A DNA stretch of 64,000 nucleotides, from assembly GCF_036669915.1 (NCBI RefSeq), contig NC_089313.1, positions 8,455,126 through 8,519,125 of the forward strand, given 5' to 3'. Below are positions 34,896 through 47,416 of this stretch, piece by piece. Each line of letters starts with the position of its first letter. Positions within the stretch are counted from its first letter, which is position 1. The position numbers and the translations under genes were made by a program. Source of the DNA: Pocillopora verrucosa. Lineage: Eukaryota > Cnidaria > Anthozoa > Scleractinia > Pocilloporidae. The notes beneath the pieces were generated by a model. That model made no database searches and was not told the DNA's origin. It saw nothing but the letters and a program-made list of their open reading frames with translations.

Positions 34896-37850
34896 ATGAA
34901 AAGCCAAATAATTATTTGCGTTTTCATCTTGTTTGTGATCTCTGTGATGGATACAGTTGACAGCTCTTCAATAACACAAGAATTGAACGAAGGTACGATC
35001 ATAAATTCATTTTATTAAACTAATGCCATTAGGTTTGAAAATATAGAGAGTTCTTCGTTAATTACAAGTGAGGTGATAAGGTACGCAATCCACTGAAACA
35101 GGATCACATTTCTCTGTTTGAAATTTACTGAAACACCCTTTGGATTAGTTTTAGGGAAGAGAAAATCCGGCTAATGGTGGAATATTCGAAATTTTTTTTG
35201 TGGTATAAATTTTTAATCAGAGAGTAAAACTGACGTGACTCCACCTAATTCTACGATTTCCCATGTAAAGTTTTAATTGATTTTCAGTTCGACATCTTGA
35301 CACATTTTCTGGCTTCAGTCTACTTCTCTGTCATTCATTACAAATTTTTTATTCAAACAAATTAAAATTGCCGTCATCAACGAGGGATGTGTAGCCTGAT
35401 TCTGTAGACTGTAAATTAGAGATTGGAGTGGAGATTCCTGTGAAATCGAACAACTCAAAACAGAAATGTAGCCTTCACAAAGAGCGTTGATTATAACCTG
35501 TGCTTCAACTTGCGGATTCGATGATCGCGAAAAGATAGAAATTCAAATTCGTGTTTTCTCCTTCATCACATAACTAAATAGGGATACCTTCAGCCATGAT
35601 CAGGCAATTCGCGAATTAAAGTTACCCCGCCGATGTAGTTTTAAACTGGAGCAGTCGTTTGAAATCACAAACGACCCTCATAACAGAGCAAGAGTTACTC
35701 AATAATTTATGTCAAACCCTATTGCGGCTTTTTCCGCTTATCTTTCAGGGGAAAGTTGGCTGTCGAAACGTGGCAGAGGTGAGATGTAACTTTGGCCATC
35801 TTCTTACTTAATGTAATAGACCTTGTCATGGAAAGGTAATGTCAGAATGCGCTGATGAGAAATAGGGGCAGAGGGTTATAAATCTATCAGGATAAGCAAT
35901 TTCTCTCAGTTTCTTTGTATGTGCTGATCGATTAATGGAGATTTCTCTAAGGTATGCTCACAACACGATACTCCCCTAAAATTCATCTTATTCCACTTAT
36001 TTGCTCAATCAAAAATTTAAATGTGGAGAACTTAGAAAAAAAGAGATCTGTATTTAAAAAAGTACTATATATTTGTCGACCACCATGCTGAATTCTCCAA
36101 GATCATCTTTCAGAATAAATGTTGGAGTGATTGTGTGCACAAATTGACATTTTGCTATCATGATCAATTATAGGAAAAGTTTGAACCGATGAGGATTCGT
36201 TTATTTTTTTAATCTACCTTTCGCAAATTTAGTTCCCTGATGCCAGAACTTGTTAATATCTCGATCGAGTTCTAGAAAAGTTTATCATGAATGTCAGTCG
36301 AGCGACTGCCTGGGTAATCATCCTGAAAAATTCGTTATTTTTCAGGATTATTTTTCTAATATTTGTCCGTAATGTCTGGCATCGCTGAGACCACTTTTTT
36401 TCCGAAAGAAGGAACCAGAAAAGTGAAAAAAAAAAAAAAAAAAGAAGCCCAGCCACTGGCCTATCTAAGGGTGGGTTGCAAATGGCTCTGTATCTACGGA
36501 TCAGGGGTGTGGAGAGTATTTTTTTTTCTTATTTGAGTAGGGGGTTCTCTTTTCGAAAAAAATTGTACAGCGTGGTAGAGTTCTTTTTGGCCTTTGTTTT
36601 GTTTTTGTCCCACGAGTCATAGTCAGGCTCGTGCTTTGTGACAGCTCAGTTAGTGGATTAGATCACTGTGCCTGGGGTTGGGATGAGGGGAATTTTGAAT
36701 TTTCAAAGTGACTTTAAGTTTGCTGTTTCCTTGAAATGATATTAAATTTTTAAGACATGAACTTCATAACCACTAAAGAGTTATAAAGAATAAATCTTAT
36801 CTTTGTTCTCCACACACGTCAAGGAAACAGGAAATTTCTCTTTGAGAAATGAAGACTACTTGTCTTCCAACCCATGGCGATATTATGGGATCCAACATTA
36901 CTAATGAAAACTGATGATCCAGAGTACAATGCAGCTTACAGCTGCACAAACATAAACTATACAGTAACATCGCTACTCTTCCTGAATGGGATTTTAGCCC
37001 TCCCCCCCTCCACCAGCTCTATAGTTATTCAAGCTAATGCTCATGTTGACACACCTCTCTCAAGCAAGGCGAGCCTGATTCTTTTTCTCTAATTTTTACT
37101 CGCAAATTAAACCTCTTAACCTCGTTCTAGGATGAAATATATGTTATTTTATACAATTTCTAAAAGACAGGAAAGCTTATTTACACTCACACACAAGGGC
37201 AACATCTAATCTTTGTTTTTTTTGAGGTGCGGGTTTTGGAGATCACTGTACCTTAAGATTTTCTCTAAAGTGGGTTCAATGTTTCTCCACTGTTGTCCAC
37301 TGCCTCCTTTACAATAACAACAAATAAATATGCATTTGGTTAAAATGAAAATGGTATGGAACGCTATTTTTCCAAACGACGGCTAAACAACCGACCCTCC
37401 TCCAGAGAAAATTAAATCAATGACCCCTTTCAGGGCTCTGTCCCTCACCTTTCGATTTAAAGTCTAATGACCATAGAGAAGCTACAGTCTCTCGCAACGA
37501 AAACTGTTTGTATTGTCTGTTACAGAATGTGACCTCATACATGTAGCTAACAATGGACTGTGGAATTAATTAAATTATAACAAACGTTCCCAGATCATCT
37601 TCTTCCTTCGGGATTAACGTAGCTGACTCGTGTGTTCTTTGTGCAATCCATTTTTATTCCATCCTATCCCATCACGACGGAAGGAGCGAATTTAACGTTG
37701 TCTATATTTTTAAAACATTTATTTGCAGTATGCCGAGATCTTAGTCCCAAAAGATGTAAAGGGAAGCGATTGAAGTGTCTTCACAAACATTCGAAGTACT
37801 CTCGTATAATTCGAATGACATGCCCCAAAACCTGTGGACGTTGTTCCTAA
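34896..37850 (+). CDS. Secreted ShK-domain peptide precursor B (3 exons, 82 residues)
   Basis: Exons 34896-34992, 35749-35778 and 37729-37850 join in phase 1 (249 nt), with GT-AG introns. Exon 1 encodes a signal peptide (hydrophobic core residues 4-18). Exon 2 encodes a short propeptide with Lys-Arg followed by Gly-Arg. Exon 3 carries six cysteines spaced C-x7-C-x6-C-x14-C-x3-C-x2-C, one residue and a TAA stop. Exon order, phases and position of the dibasic site are the same as in gene A 4.5 kb upstream, so the two are tandem paralogs, although the mature domains have diverged strongly. The loop between cysteines 3 and 4 holds a Lys-Tyr pair, the feature tied to potassium-channel block in known ShK peptides. 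Function is inferred only. Confidence 0.87.
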
Positions 37851-38174
37851 GGTAGGTAAAATTACAGGCTTCTTACTTTAAATATAATTGCCGTATTAAA
37901 CCTCAGATATATGGAACGTGATGCTGCGTTCTGCCGATTTGCTGGTAGGTCACGTTAATCTCGAGGTATAATGAACACAAAATTAGGACTGTTAGAACTA
38001 AACAAACTTTCATCGAAAGTTTTTTTTCATAACGCGAGGAGTTCTTGAAACAACACCAAAGTGCCAAAAAATGTGCCTTTTAAGCTCAAGAGACTTACAG
38101 TGACTTTCCGAATGAGGAAAATGGTTTATAAGAAGAAGGAAACCTTAAAATCCATAGCTCTCAAAACAAGATGA

Positions 38175-38180
38175 AATAAA
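38175..38180 (+). promoter_or_regulatory. Candidate poly(A) signal, ShK gene B
   Basis: AATAAA about 325 nt after the stop of the second ShK-domain gene. Confidence 0.35.
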
Positions 38181-38389
38181 CAACCTTCCTTGTCAATAAG
38201 CACAGCTTAATTGTTTACTTTTTTTCTCACTCACCTGTTTCTACTTGGAACTTAAAATGTGCAGGGAGTCGATGAGGAAATCGTGGTTAACTTAGCTTCC
38301 TGGTTCACAACTTAACGTTTCTATTTTAATAATAATAAATAATCCTTATCAATTGACAATATTGCAAAATCAGGTAACTATTGAAATCT

Positions 38390-39560
38390 TTATGACATCC
38401 ATTTTAAGATCACATGTGATCCTTACAATCTGATTGGCTCCCATTGGTGCAATTTATTTACGAATCGGACCAGTTTTTGTCCTAAATATCATCCTTTTCC
38501 CATGTGGAACCTCTACTAAAACACAACAACAAATCAGATTTCAAGGCTTGTTTAAAGTAACCACTCAAGCTAGAGGAAAGCGAAAGACAACTTTTGCAAC
38601 TGTTAACAAACCAGCTCAGTATTGGACCACTTAAATATTTGTACATGCTAAAAAGTCTTGTATTTGAGGGATTGAATTTTGGAGTATCAAAATGGATGTA
38701 ATAAAGTGATAATTGAACTTCGTGTTGTGCAATTTTGGTGTGAAATCATACTGTCTTGTGATTACAATTAAACTCGCGCTGCGCGCTCGTTCAATGTAGA
38801 AATCACTCGTAGGATTTCAGACCTAATAATACACATGCAAAAATTTCATTGGCTGAGAACACGTCAATTAATCCTAAACAGTACAGAAAGTTGAAATTAA
38901 ACTGATTGTCGGGTAACTCGCAGAAGAACATTAAAACAAAATGGCGGATAGGACAGGAGAAAGTAAGAAGGGTTTAACTCAGAGTTTGAGGGAGAATGCT
39001 AAAACAAAACCAATCAACAAAGAAAAAACAATTGGCTAAAAGTCTGGCTTCCAAAAGTGGATATCAAAGTATGAACCAGAGGCCCTGAAAAAAATTCTCG
39101 AGGAGTTTTACGCGACAGTTCGCACAAAAGACGGGGAAATTTAGGAGCGTGATAGCTTTCGTGAAATGGTTACTGTCGTCGACCGATAGTTAGCAGAGAA
39201 AGAATACAGACGCTCAATTATTCTCGGGAGGGGTTTTAAAAGTTTAAAGCAGATTCTTGGAGAAAAAGCCCGATTACTCCGGCAACAAGGTAAATCAAAG
39301 GCAAGTGGCCGAACTAATGAGATACGGCACGAAATAGGGACAAATAAAAATAAAAACAGAGCCATACTATCAATTAGTAATCACGTGATTTTTCTCGTCC
39401 ATAAATTGCAGGATAAATCAGCACCCGTAAAATTTTCAAAGACTTCTAATTATACAGGCCCGTGCAATTTGGTTAGCCATTTAAAAATTTACTCGTGCCG
39501 TTTATCTTAAATTGCACTCGACATCTTGTGATTACTTGTACAAATTATACTCCGCTCAGC
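38390..39560 (+). mobile_element. Decayed mobile element around a recombinase-like pseudogene
   Basis: Both flanks carry related pieces: TTGTGATTACAATTAAACTCG at 38756 and TTGTGATTACTTGTACAAATTA near 39528, with GATCACATGTGATCC at 38409. Palindromic pieces such as AATCACGTGATTT (39380) also occur. Sequence between them holds the degenerate frame at 38941-39365. The ends are not precisely defined. Confidence 0.4.
38941..39365 (+). pseudogene. Broken reading frame of a tyrosine-recombinase-like (Crypton/KIAA1958-type) protein
   Basis: One frame from ATG 38941 reads as protein-like sequence: a Lys-rich start, then FQKWISKYEPEALKKILEEF, YATVRTKDGE, ERDSFREMV, then IILGRGFKSLKQILGEKAR. It is broken by stops at 39037-39039, 39142-39144 and 39187-39189. 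The Y-E-P-E-x-L-x-K-I-L-x-x-F and R-T-K-D-G-E..Y/E-R-D-S pattern is what I associate with the N-terminal part of Crypton-derived recombinases common in cnidarian genomes. That assignment is from memory. The catalytic region is absent. Confidence 0.6.
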
Positions 39561-42500
39561 TAAATTACCATCATAAATTAATGGTGTTGAATAAATAGGA
39601 CGTTGTTGAGAGGCTGGGAGGAGATAAAAACCAAACACATGCACGAAAGAGAGAATTAGTCAAGAAATGTTGAAGAAGGATAGCCTACAAAAAACATTGC
39701 AAAATCTAGTGCCAGGATACTCAATAGAGTTAGTTACCGTGACCTTGTCCCTTGCGTGTCCCTTATGGGTTCGAGATGATTCTGGACCATTGAATAGTTA
39801 TCGTGCATGTTAAGTATCTATCAGAGCACCTCCATATATATAAGTGGCGTGAAATGCCACTTGGTATTAATAAATTTACTAACAAGGCCCGGGTCGCAAT
39901 GTGTAGCGCTTTTTTTGTGTGTTTAAGTCTGAAAATCTGTCAACAAAATAGCGTAAACTAAGTGCGACCAGGAGCCCAGGAAAAACTTACCAACCTGTTC
40001 GCCAATTTTAAAAGACCCGATGTCCTGCCTTGAAGGCAAAATAAACATTCATGTTTTTTAACCATTTAGCTGCCATGATATGCAAGATGTGTGTGGATGA
40101 AATTTGGAAATTGCTCAAAATTTTGCCACTTTTTGGTTTGCGAACTGAAAAATCGGAAAATATTTGAATTCGATCTAGTGCGACCCGACACAAAGTCCGG
40201 TTTTAATTATTTGATTCGCTACAAGTTAAATGGACAATTGACGAAATAATAAATATTACCATTCCATTTGTGTTCAGTTAACTTGGATCTCTGCTTAGGG
40301 AATGTTTTTCGGAGAAAGAAATTGGGGAGTTTTATTATATTATTTATTTTTTATAGGGCTAAGAGAGAACAAGTTCAGACGGCCGTTATGGCTAATGAAA
40401 TTTTATCTTATCTTCAGAAACAGCCCAAGACTGCAAGATTTTGAAAGAAGAAAGGGCGACCTGAATGCTGCATATTTCTAATCTATAACCTCACTAAAGA
40501 ATTTGTTGTGTAAAATTCCCACCTTCTATACTTTTAATTTCAAAATTATTGAGTCAGGTACCGTCACAGATTATGCCATACGCAATTTATTAAAATGCAT
40601 ATTAAACCAAAGTATTGATCATATTTTTTGTCTCGCGTAAAAAGTCCTAACTACTAATAACTACTAATAACGCTTTCATGGCAAAATTTTCTCGTATTTA
40701 CAAAACAAACTCCAATTTTGCTATGGGTTCAACAGTAGGTTTGTACCAATTAGGGCGCTCGTAGTGTCTAGTTATTTTCTGAAAAGAAAAAGTAAACGAC
40801 GAAGGATATGGTTACTCTCGCATTTTCCGTGCTCTGGACATTTGCACCCAATCTTGAAACTGTCTGTCTGGACCGAAAAAAAGGTACCGGAATAACTACT
40901 GAGACAAGTCACCGCCAGTTAAAATTGCCTCAACCAGTAATAAACTGGTGCCGCTTCACGCTGCCGGTTTGGATAATCGGTAACAAGGTTGATGCTTGAA
41001 TTAATACTCCCTTGCCTCATCAACTACCACTTAGGGAGATAATTTTTAGCGAAAATTTGATTCACATGGGGTATAACTACTCAGGTAAGCTCTTCAGTTG
41101 CGAGTTTTACCAAAGTAGAATTTTAATCCCAATTGATATTTGAAATAAGTGATGTCAGTTGACTTGTGGCTGGAAAGGTGGCAAATTAATTCTCGTTGGA
41201 AAAGTGAAATAACAACTCCGTGAGGCACAGCTCGAAAAAATAAGGCTTGGAAGAGCTTTTTGGGAAAAGATTTTGAGGCACATCAATTCCAAGTATCTTG
41301 ATAACCAATACAAGAATATTTCCAACTTCCGATCTGACAACTGCGACACTTCAGAAGTACATTAAAAATTGCCAGCCAAATTTGCATACATTGCAGACAA
41401 GAAAAGCTATCTTAAAAATAAAGTTTTGTGTATCACCAATCATAATACGTATGAGCTGCATGTATTCATGACGGGGATTAGTGAAGAACATGGACAATGA
41501 AGTAACTAAGAGCATATTTGATGCGCACTGGAGAGACTATCACAGTTATTGAGAACAATCGGATTATATACTCACGTTCGAAATGGCCAACAACTGGAAA
41601 ACTGCCTGTATTTGACAGTTCCGTGCGCACCTGAGATTTAGTATCACCGCCCACCAAATGATTTTTTATGTAAATGAACTCATAACAACTTAACACGGCT
41701 AAAATATAAAGCACACCTGACTTAGTTGAGGTTTTATGGTTTTTGTTCCTCAATTTTCCAAGGTCAAGATGATCTTTTTCTTTCTCGATTCGCGAAGAAA
41801 GGATGTGAGATGGCAGACTTAGGTTGAGACAGATCGGCGTTAGAATCGATCAAAGGCCATCTCTAATGGAAGTTTATGCCTCATATTTACACAATATAAT
41901 TATTTGAGACGTGTATGTAAATATGGTTTGAATAAGGTGTTAGCTTAAACCATTGGACTATAAAGATGTCTTTCTTTCCAGAACTGTAGTTCATCACGAG
42001 TTGATATATCGTGCGGCAGAGCATAAAGTACTTAGACACTTCTCAAACAAAAACTAAGGTAGGTGATGATTTGCGCAGTGTAATTAAAATAAAAGTCTAA
42101 ATGGACTCGTGAAAGTAAGCATGCACAACATGACGTAGAAATGTTAATTCCTCTTTATATAGCACAATGTTATACCAAACGAGTGCGAAAAGCAAAACTC
42201 TACTTTTAAATTGGCAGCCTGTTAATTACGTCTCGTTCTCAAGTTCAGCTTTGGGAGTTCCCCGAAGACATTGGAAAAAAAACGTAATCTTATTCAGGCC
42301 ATAAGCTGCTCTGTACCAAATAGTGCTCGTATCTCATAATTGGAAAAAATACAGATCATCCAAGATGCAATGTTTAAAGAACTTTGCGTCCTAAATCAAT
42401 AACGACTATTTTTTAATATTTTTCTTGAGTTTTTATATCACTTTTTAAACATGTAGAGATCTATCAAAATTTTTAGTGCAACTATTTTTTTTTCGTAAAT

Positions 42501-42810
42501 GGTCATCGTCTGTCTAACAAAGAGAAGATTCACATTACAATAAAATCCAAAATACCCCATTTTCAAATCGTGTTAAGAATGAAAAGTATAGAAAATTGAG
42601 CTTGAGAAATTCCTTATTATTCATGCAGTGTTTTCGGCTTATTACAAATATTCAATACTTCTTAGGGGATTAAGAGGAACAGCCAATTGGTACGCGATGA
42701 GACTTAATAATTTGCATATCCTTATTAGGCATGTAAATTTTCGTCAAGCACGGGGCAGTGTAAGCCTATGATCGCTTTAGCTGGAGCGTAAAAGAAAACA
42801 CGAAATAAAA
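39561..42810. other. Intergenic DNA upstream of the GPCR
   Basis: No gene or named repeat could be supported. Open frames at 40808-40999, 41155-41349 and 41478-41753 have no recognisable motif. The last 600 bp before the GPCR start are very AT-rich and contain no clear TATA element at a convincing distance. Confidence 0.45.
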
Positions 42811-43863
42811 ATGACCAATTTCAGCGTGTCTGCGATGGAGGCATCAAGAAACTCAGATAAACAGGAATTGTACTTCGTAGTCATCACTTGTACACTGATC
42901 GCAATACTAATTATATTGACGCTCCTCGGAAACACTTTAGTGATGGTTGCGTTTTACCTCTGTAAAGAACTGCGTACAATTACAAACTATTTCCTTGTGT
43001 CGCTGTCTTTGGCTGATTTGCTGACAGCTTTACTAGCAATGCCAATCTTTTTGGTTTCTCGAGTTACATCGGATGGTACTATGTTCCCTGGGGGAGCCGT
43101 ATTCTACGATGTTTGGCGATCAATAGATATCCTTTGTGGCACGGCATCAATATGGAACCTGTGCTTGGTTAGTTTAGACAGATTTCTTGCAGTCGCATCC
43201 CCGCTTAAACACTTAGTGATACTCACGCCAACTCGAGCTAAGGGAGTTATTGTACTTGTTTGGGCAACCTCTCTCGGTCTCTCTGGAATTCTCCACGTAA
43301 ACTGGAACTACAAAGGAGTGTTTATCACCATTATCAGCTTTTTCCTACCACTTATAATAATCATTTTTTCCTACGCCAAGATTTACCAGGTCACCACAAG
43401 AACTTGCGTCTTACGGCGTAGTGGGGGTATGCAACTTAAAAGAGATATTCGCTCGGCTAAACAAATGGTTCTGGTTATCGGAATGTTTATTCTATGTTGG
43501 GTCGGGTTTTTTGTCTTGACACTTATCCTTTCCACGAAACGATCCACTTCTTCTTCGATAAATCCTGGCGTCTTGGACTTTGTTAAGTCTCTAACCTACC
43601 TGAACTCATGTATCAATCCTCTTTTATTTATTATGGTCAGTAGAACTTTTAAGAAAGCTATTCTCGATATTCTTCGTTGTAGGAGACCACGTGTAACGCA
43701 GGAAAGATGTAAGTTATTTGGAAGAAGACAAAAACGTTTTGGGTCATCTTTAGTTTCGTCGTTTTCAAGACGGTCGTCTGCTAGTTACAGACAAAATTCA
43801 GACACTGCAGGGCCATGTTGTCGAAAGGTTGTTACGTACGTTGAGAAAGAAACATGTGTTTAG
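42811..43863 (+). CDS. Class A (rhodopsin-like) GPCR, amine-receptor-like, single exon, 350 residues
   Basis: A plasma-membrane receptor predicted to couple to G proteins. Hydrophobic segments: TM1 20-49 (GNTLV, N41), TM2 57-82 (SLADL, D69), TM3 101-125 (D106 then DRF 123-125 in place of DRY), TM4 143-163, TM5 170-194 (P180), TM6 217-241 and TM7 255-277 (NSCINPLLF in place of NPxxY). WRSIDILCGTASIW around D106 resembles aminergic TM3, where this Asp binds the ligand amine. Odd points: no cysteine at the top of TM3 (Tyr99) and almost no second outer loop, so the usual disulfide is missing. TM6 reads CWVG instead of CWxP. The C-tail (293-350) is rich in Arg and Ser with several Cys. The ligand is unknown. 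A second Met at residue 9 is a possible alternative start. Confidence 0.9.
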   Translation: MTNFSVSAMEASRNSDKQELYFVVITCTLIAILIILTLLGNTLVMVAFYLCKELRTITNYFLVSLSLADLLTALLAMPIFLVSRVTSDGTMFPGGAVFYDVWRSIDILCGTASIWNLCLVSLDRFLAVASPLKHLVILTPTRAKGVIVLVWATSLGLSGILHVNWNYKGVFITIISFFLPLIIIIFSYAKIYQVTTRTCVLRRSGGMQLKRDIRSAKQMVLVIGMFILCWVGFFVLTLILSTKRSTSSSINPGVLDFVKSLTYLNSCINPLLFIMVSRTFKKAILDILRCRRPRVTQERCKLFGRRQKRFGSSLVSSFSRRSSASYRQNSDTAGPCCRKVVTYVEKETCV

Positions 43864-43912
43864 CATAACTGAAATATTTATAATAAGTGAAAACACATTG
43901 CGTTTACACCCT

Positions 43913-43918
43913 AATAAA
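43913..43918 (+). promoter_or_regulatory. Candidate poly(A) signal, GPCR
   Basis: AATAAA 50 nt after the GPCR stop codon. Confidence 0.55.
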
Positions 43919-45640
43919 ATTGAATGGATTTCTCACTCTGGTCTCGTGTTTTAAAAGAACAACTGGTGTTGTTGCGAGTATCTCAGTTTTTAAATTTATT
44001 GACGCTATTGTTCTATGAGGTCGAGACTTCATAAAGCTTATCGAAGCTTAAAACAATTTTGTCACTTTTCGTGTGGTAATTTTTATGAAGAATAAAGCAA
44101 ATCACGTATTTTCTTTTTTGTGGTCATGAATCCGTCACGGAATATCAGAAAACAGAGGCCCATAAATGGTAAACTTTGGCAAGCTTGGTAGAAAATTTTT
44201 ACCATTTGAGAAGAGAGACAAAGCGAAAAATACAACAATGAAGATTAACTTTGGTGCATGTTTTACAGAATATTCTACTGTCTGACAGAATATTCATTTC
44301 CATATTGAGAGCATTATGAAGTGTTTGACGACTAAGAAACCAAAAGGTAATAAATGAAAACTGATTGTTTACTTCTAAAGTTACTTGCCTGTGACATCAT
44401 TACAATAAAAGCGCGAAATTGTGTTAATTTTGTCAATATGCCACTCTAATAAAGGGAATCTTGGAAACCAAAAACCATTGGGTGGCAGCTCATCCATATT
44501 CATTCTTATCTTTTCCATTATACCTTTTTCTTCTTTCACTTATTCAGTTTTACATCAACATTTCAACTGCTTATATTTCGATATTATTTGAATGCCAGTG
44601 TATAGAGCACCTGTGAAGGTCGACTTTCAGTGTAATTTTAAAATGTATTTTCTTTTCATGCCGTTGAACAATTGTGCGGAAAGGATTTGCGGCAATCTAA
44701 GGCAATTTCACCGTGAATAAGCCTATCAGCTATTACCTCCTCAGCAGATGAGATTTAAGTTATCAACGAAGCGAGAAAACTTGGGCTTAATTTCCACTCA
44801 TGAATTACGCGCGCATTTCGTCTGAAAATTCAAACACGGACTTGAGATTTTCCTTTCATTTAAAAAAAAGAATATCAATAAAGGTGATAATAATGAATTT
44901 AAAGAAATTTTTTTGTCTTCAAATGTTTACAAGTTGATTTTTTTAAAGATGTGAATCAAATGAATTTGAGATGTTTTGGAACCTTTTGTTTTGCTGAAAA
45001 TTCAATATTTGGCTATGGTGTATTGATATATAAACTGTCAGAATATCGATTATATCTGACACACTGAGGTCAAACAATGATCTGACGAACATTTTGGCAT
45101 GATAAACAAAGTTGTTCAACGGTAATCTACCGACTTGATTGCTTTCTCCGCAGTTAGTAAGGTAATTGCATGTATCGTCAACTTTCTTACGCCGATAAGG
45201 TTTATCAAATAACCAGTCGGCCACGTTGCCATGGGAGACCAAGGCAAGTCATTTTCGGTAATCCAGCAGTAGGAAAAATACATAAATGAACATCTTGGGA
45301 ATTATTGCTGCCCAGAATAAACGTGCTACTCCGGAAATTTTTCCAATGGGACATTTAATCTTTATTTGGTATAGAAAAGCTCCATTGAACCTGAGTTCCT
45401 TGGATTAGCTGCTAAAAATATTTATTCTGCATAAAACGACAAAAGCAATCAGCCACCTTGGTTTCTATAAATTTGAACATTTTGTATTCAATAGGAATTG
45501 TCACTCATACATACAGAGGTTTTAATCATAGAGGTCTCTATAAAATTTGATATCCTTGTTTAATTGGTATGCCATTACTAGTATCATTATGACAGTCCTT
45601 CAAACATCAGTTTCGCTTTATCCGTGTTTCCTATCTCGTC
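43919..45640. other. Intergenic DNA, nothing recognised
   Basis: AT-rich sequence with no supported gene. The minus-strand open frame at 44943-45242 lacks recognisable motifs. Confidence 0.45.
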
Positions 45641-45643
45641 GTG

Positions 45644-46640
45644 TTAGATGGCCCATGTAGTCTTGATCAAGACCTTCCATTCGTGATTCTCTCCTAATTC
45701 TCTCTCGGCAACTTGTTCTGCCTTTGTGAATAAAGTCATTGCCTCATCAAAGATTCCTCTCTTCTTGTGACAAGCTGTGTAACTCTTCAAAGTCAGGATG
45801 TTATCTTTGCTTCCACCTTCGGCAAGACCGTCGAACATTTCTATGGCTGCATCACAATACTAAGGGGAAATTTTTAAATCGTCTTCTTTTTTTGTTTCTC
45901 CACCAAGAAAGAAACGGAGGTCTACAATGGCCTTCAGGGGTTCGGCGGTCATAAAATGTTTACCAAGGCACCATTCAAAGAGTTCTAACGCCTTTATTAG
46001 CATTTTAGTAGCTGTATCACGCTGCTTGCCGCGTTTGGCAATGATTTCTGAAAGAAGAAGAGTTGCTGCTATTTCTGGATGACGATCGCCCTGGCTTGCA
46101 CTACTAACAGCTAGAGCTGATTGAGTCTCTTGCTCAATTATTTGGTTTTCTTTGGGATCTTTTTAATCGGAAAGTAAGCGTGCATAACTGTTATGAAAGT
46201 AAACTTTTGATAACGGATTTTCTTCAAACTTTGCAGCATTCAGGAGGTAAATTTCTTCCATTCGCTGCATACTTTCTCTGTACTTCTTTTGGTCTTTTGT
46301 CCAAGAAGACATAAAAATTCTACAACACGTATTGGCTGAACATTTGAGTCAAATTTTTCCAGCAAACTTTTCAAGGAACTGAGCGTAATTCTTTGGGTAA
46401 AGACAGAGTTTGAGAGGGTTCCATAATTTTCTTTTCCTCCCTTCCTTCGGTGTAAATGCAAACAAAATGCTCAAAATTGTTCCTTTCCTTGATGAATGTA
46501 AAAAGGGATTCTTTGCAACTGCCTCTTCTCCAGTACTGATACGCCAGTACGCACTGATTCTTCTGCATGTCCATACAGACATCACATTAGATCTAGATGA
46601 CATAATTGACATCTATGTAAGAGAGTACCCAAGAAGAATG
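45644..46640 (-). pseudogene. Broken copy of the HEPN-NB-ARC-TPR gene (C-terminal TPR part)
   Basis: Read on the minus strand, pieces in several frames align in order to residues 575-897 of the intact protein at 51371. Examples: CKESLFTFIKERNNFEHF (46.5 kb), LLEKFDSNVQPIRVVEFLCL (46.35 kb), NPLSKVYFHNSYARLLSD (46.2 kb), AATLLLSEIIAKRGKQ (46.05 kb), GKHFMTAEPLKA (45.95 kb) and GIFDEAMTLFTKAEQVAERE (45.7 kb). Frameshifts separate the segments near 46.3-46.4 kb, and stops occur at 46165-46163 and 45862-45860. The HEPN and NB-ARC parts are missing. The copy is much more diverged than the palindrome pair, so it is an older member of the same cluster. Confidence 0.85.
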
Positions 46641-47039
46641 AAGCTATGAAATCCTATGGAAGGTGATTAGTCTGGGTAGGATAGCAGTAGGGTAGCAGCC
46701 TTGCGTTTCCTCTAGATTACACCATGATTTTTAATAGCGTAACAAATGGATAAAGAAGCCTAGAATTGGGACTGTTCGAGTGAAAGTCGTGGCGATCAAC
46801 AAGCCTAAGCTAATGCGTTAACACTAGAAGAATGAACTGAGTAAACATTAAAAGAATGAACACTTTCTTTCTTAAATTTCGTTTTCTCTTAGAACTGTAT
46901 CGCGTCATTAACAGTGATCATCAAGCTCAAGGAAAAGGAACTTTTTATAATTGTCCTGTCTTGTAGTTTGGCTATTCTCGGCTTGCACGCATCACGTTCC
47001 ACTTGTGCTGGTGTCTAAAGTGAAAATCAGGTTGGAGCA

Positions 47040-47400
47040 TTCGGCAAACTTTCTACCTTAACTATCACAGCAAACATAGTCCGAGCTGCAAAATCGTGTG
47101 TTTGGTGGGCAGCTGCCGAGCCTCAAGCTCAAGGTCTGGAATCGCCACTGGAACTTATGAGAGAATTCCTTGATCGTCACCCAGAGCTCAGCCGTGATCG
47201 TACTAGACCGTGCTTGCGTAGATGATGTTGACAGATAGAGACGCCTGACATGGTTTTTGTTTAGAAGCTGAAATACGACTGAAGTTTTAGCAGGGTCATT
47301 TAGCATTATCAACTGAGTTGATAACGTAAACTGGCCACCGTAAATAATTTCTAAGCTGACATTTCGAGCGTTAACTCTTCGAAAGAGCGAATGGAGAATT
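47040..47400 (-). repeat. Dispersed repeat, copy 3 of 3, plus attached sequence
   Basis: 47311-47390, reverse complemented, gives the AAACT..TTTACGGTGGCC-AGTTTACGTTATCAACTC-type core seen at 21446 and 28655. The adjoining 47040-47310 is open on the minus strand (84 codons with five Cys near the end) and may belong to the same retroelement. No conserved motif was recognised. Confidence 0.4.
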
Positions 47401-47416
47401 CGAGGTTTAGTAATAT

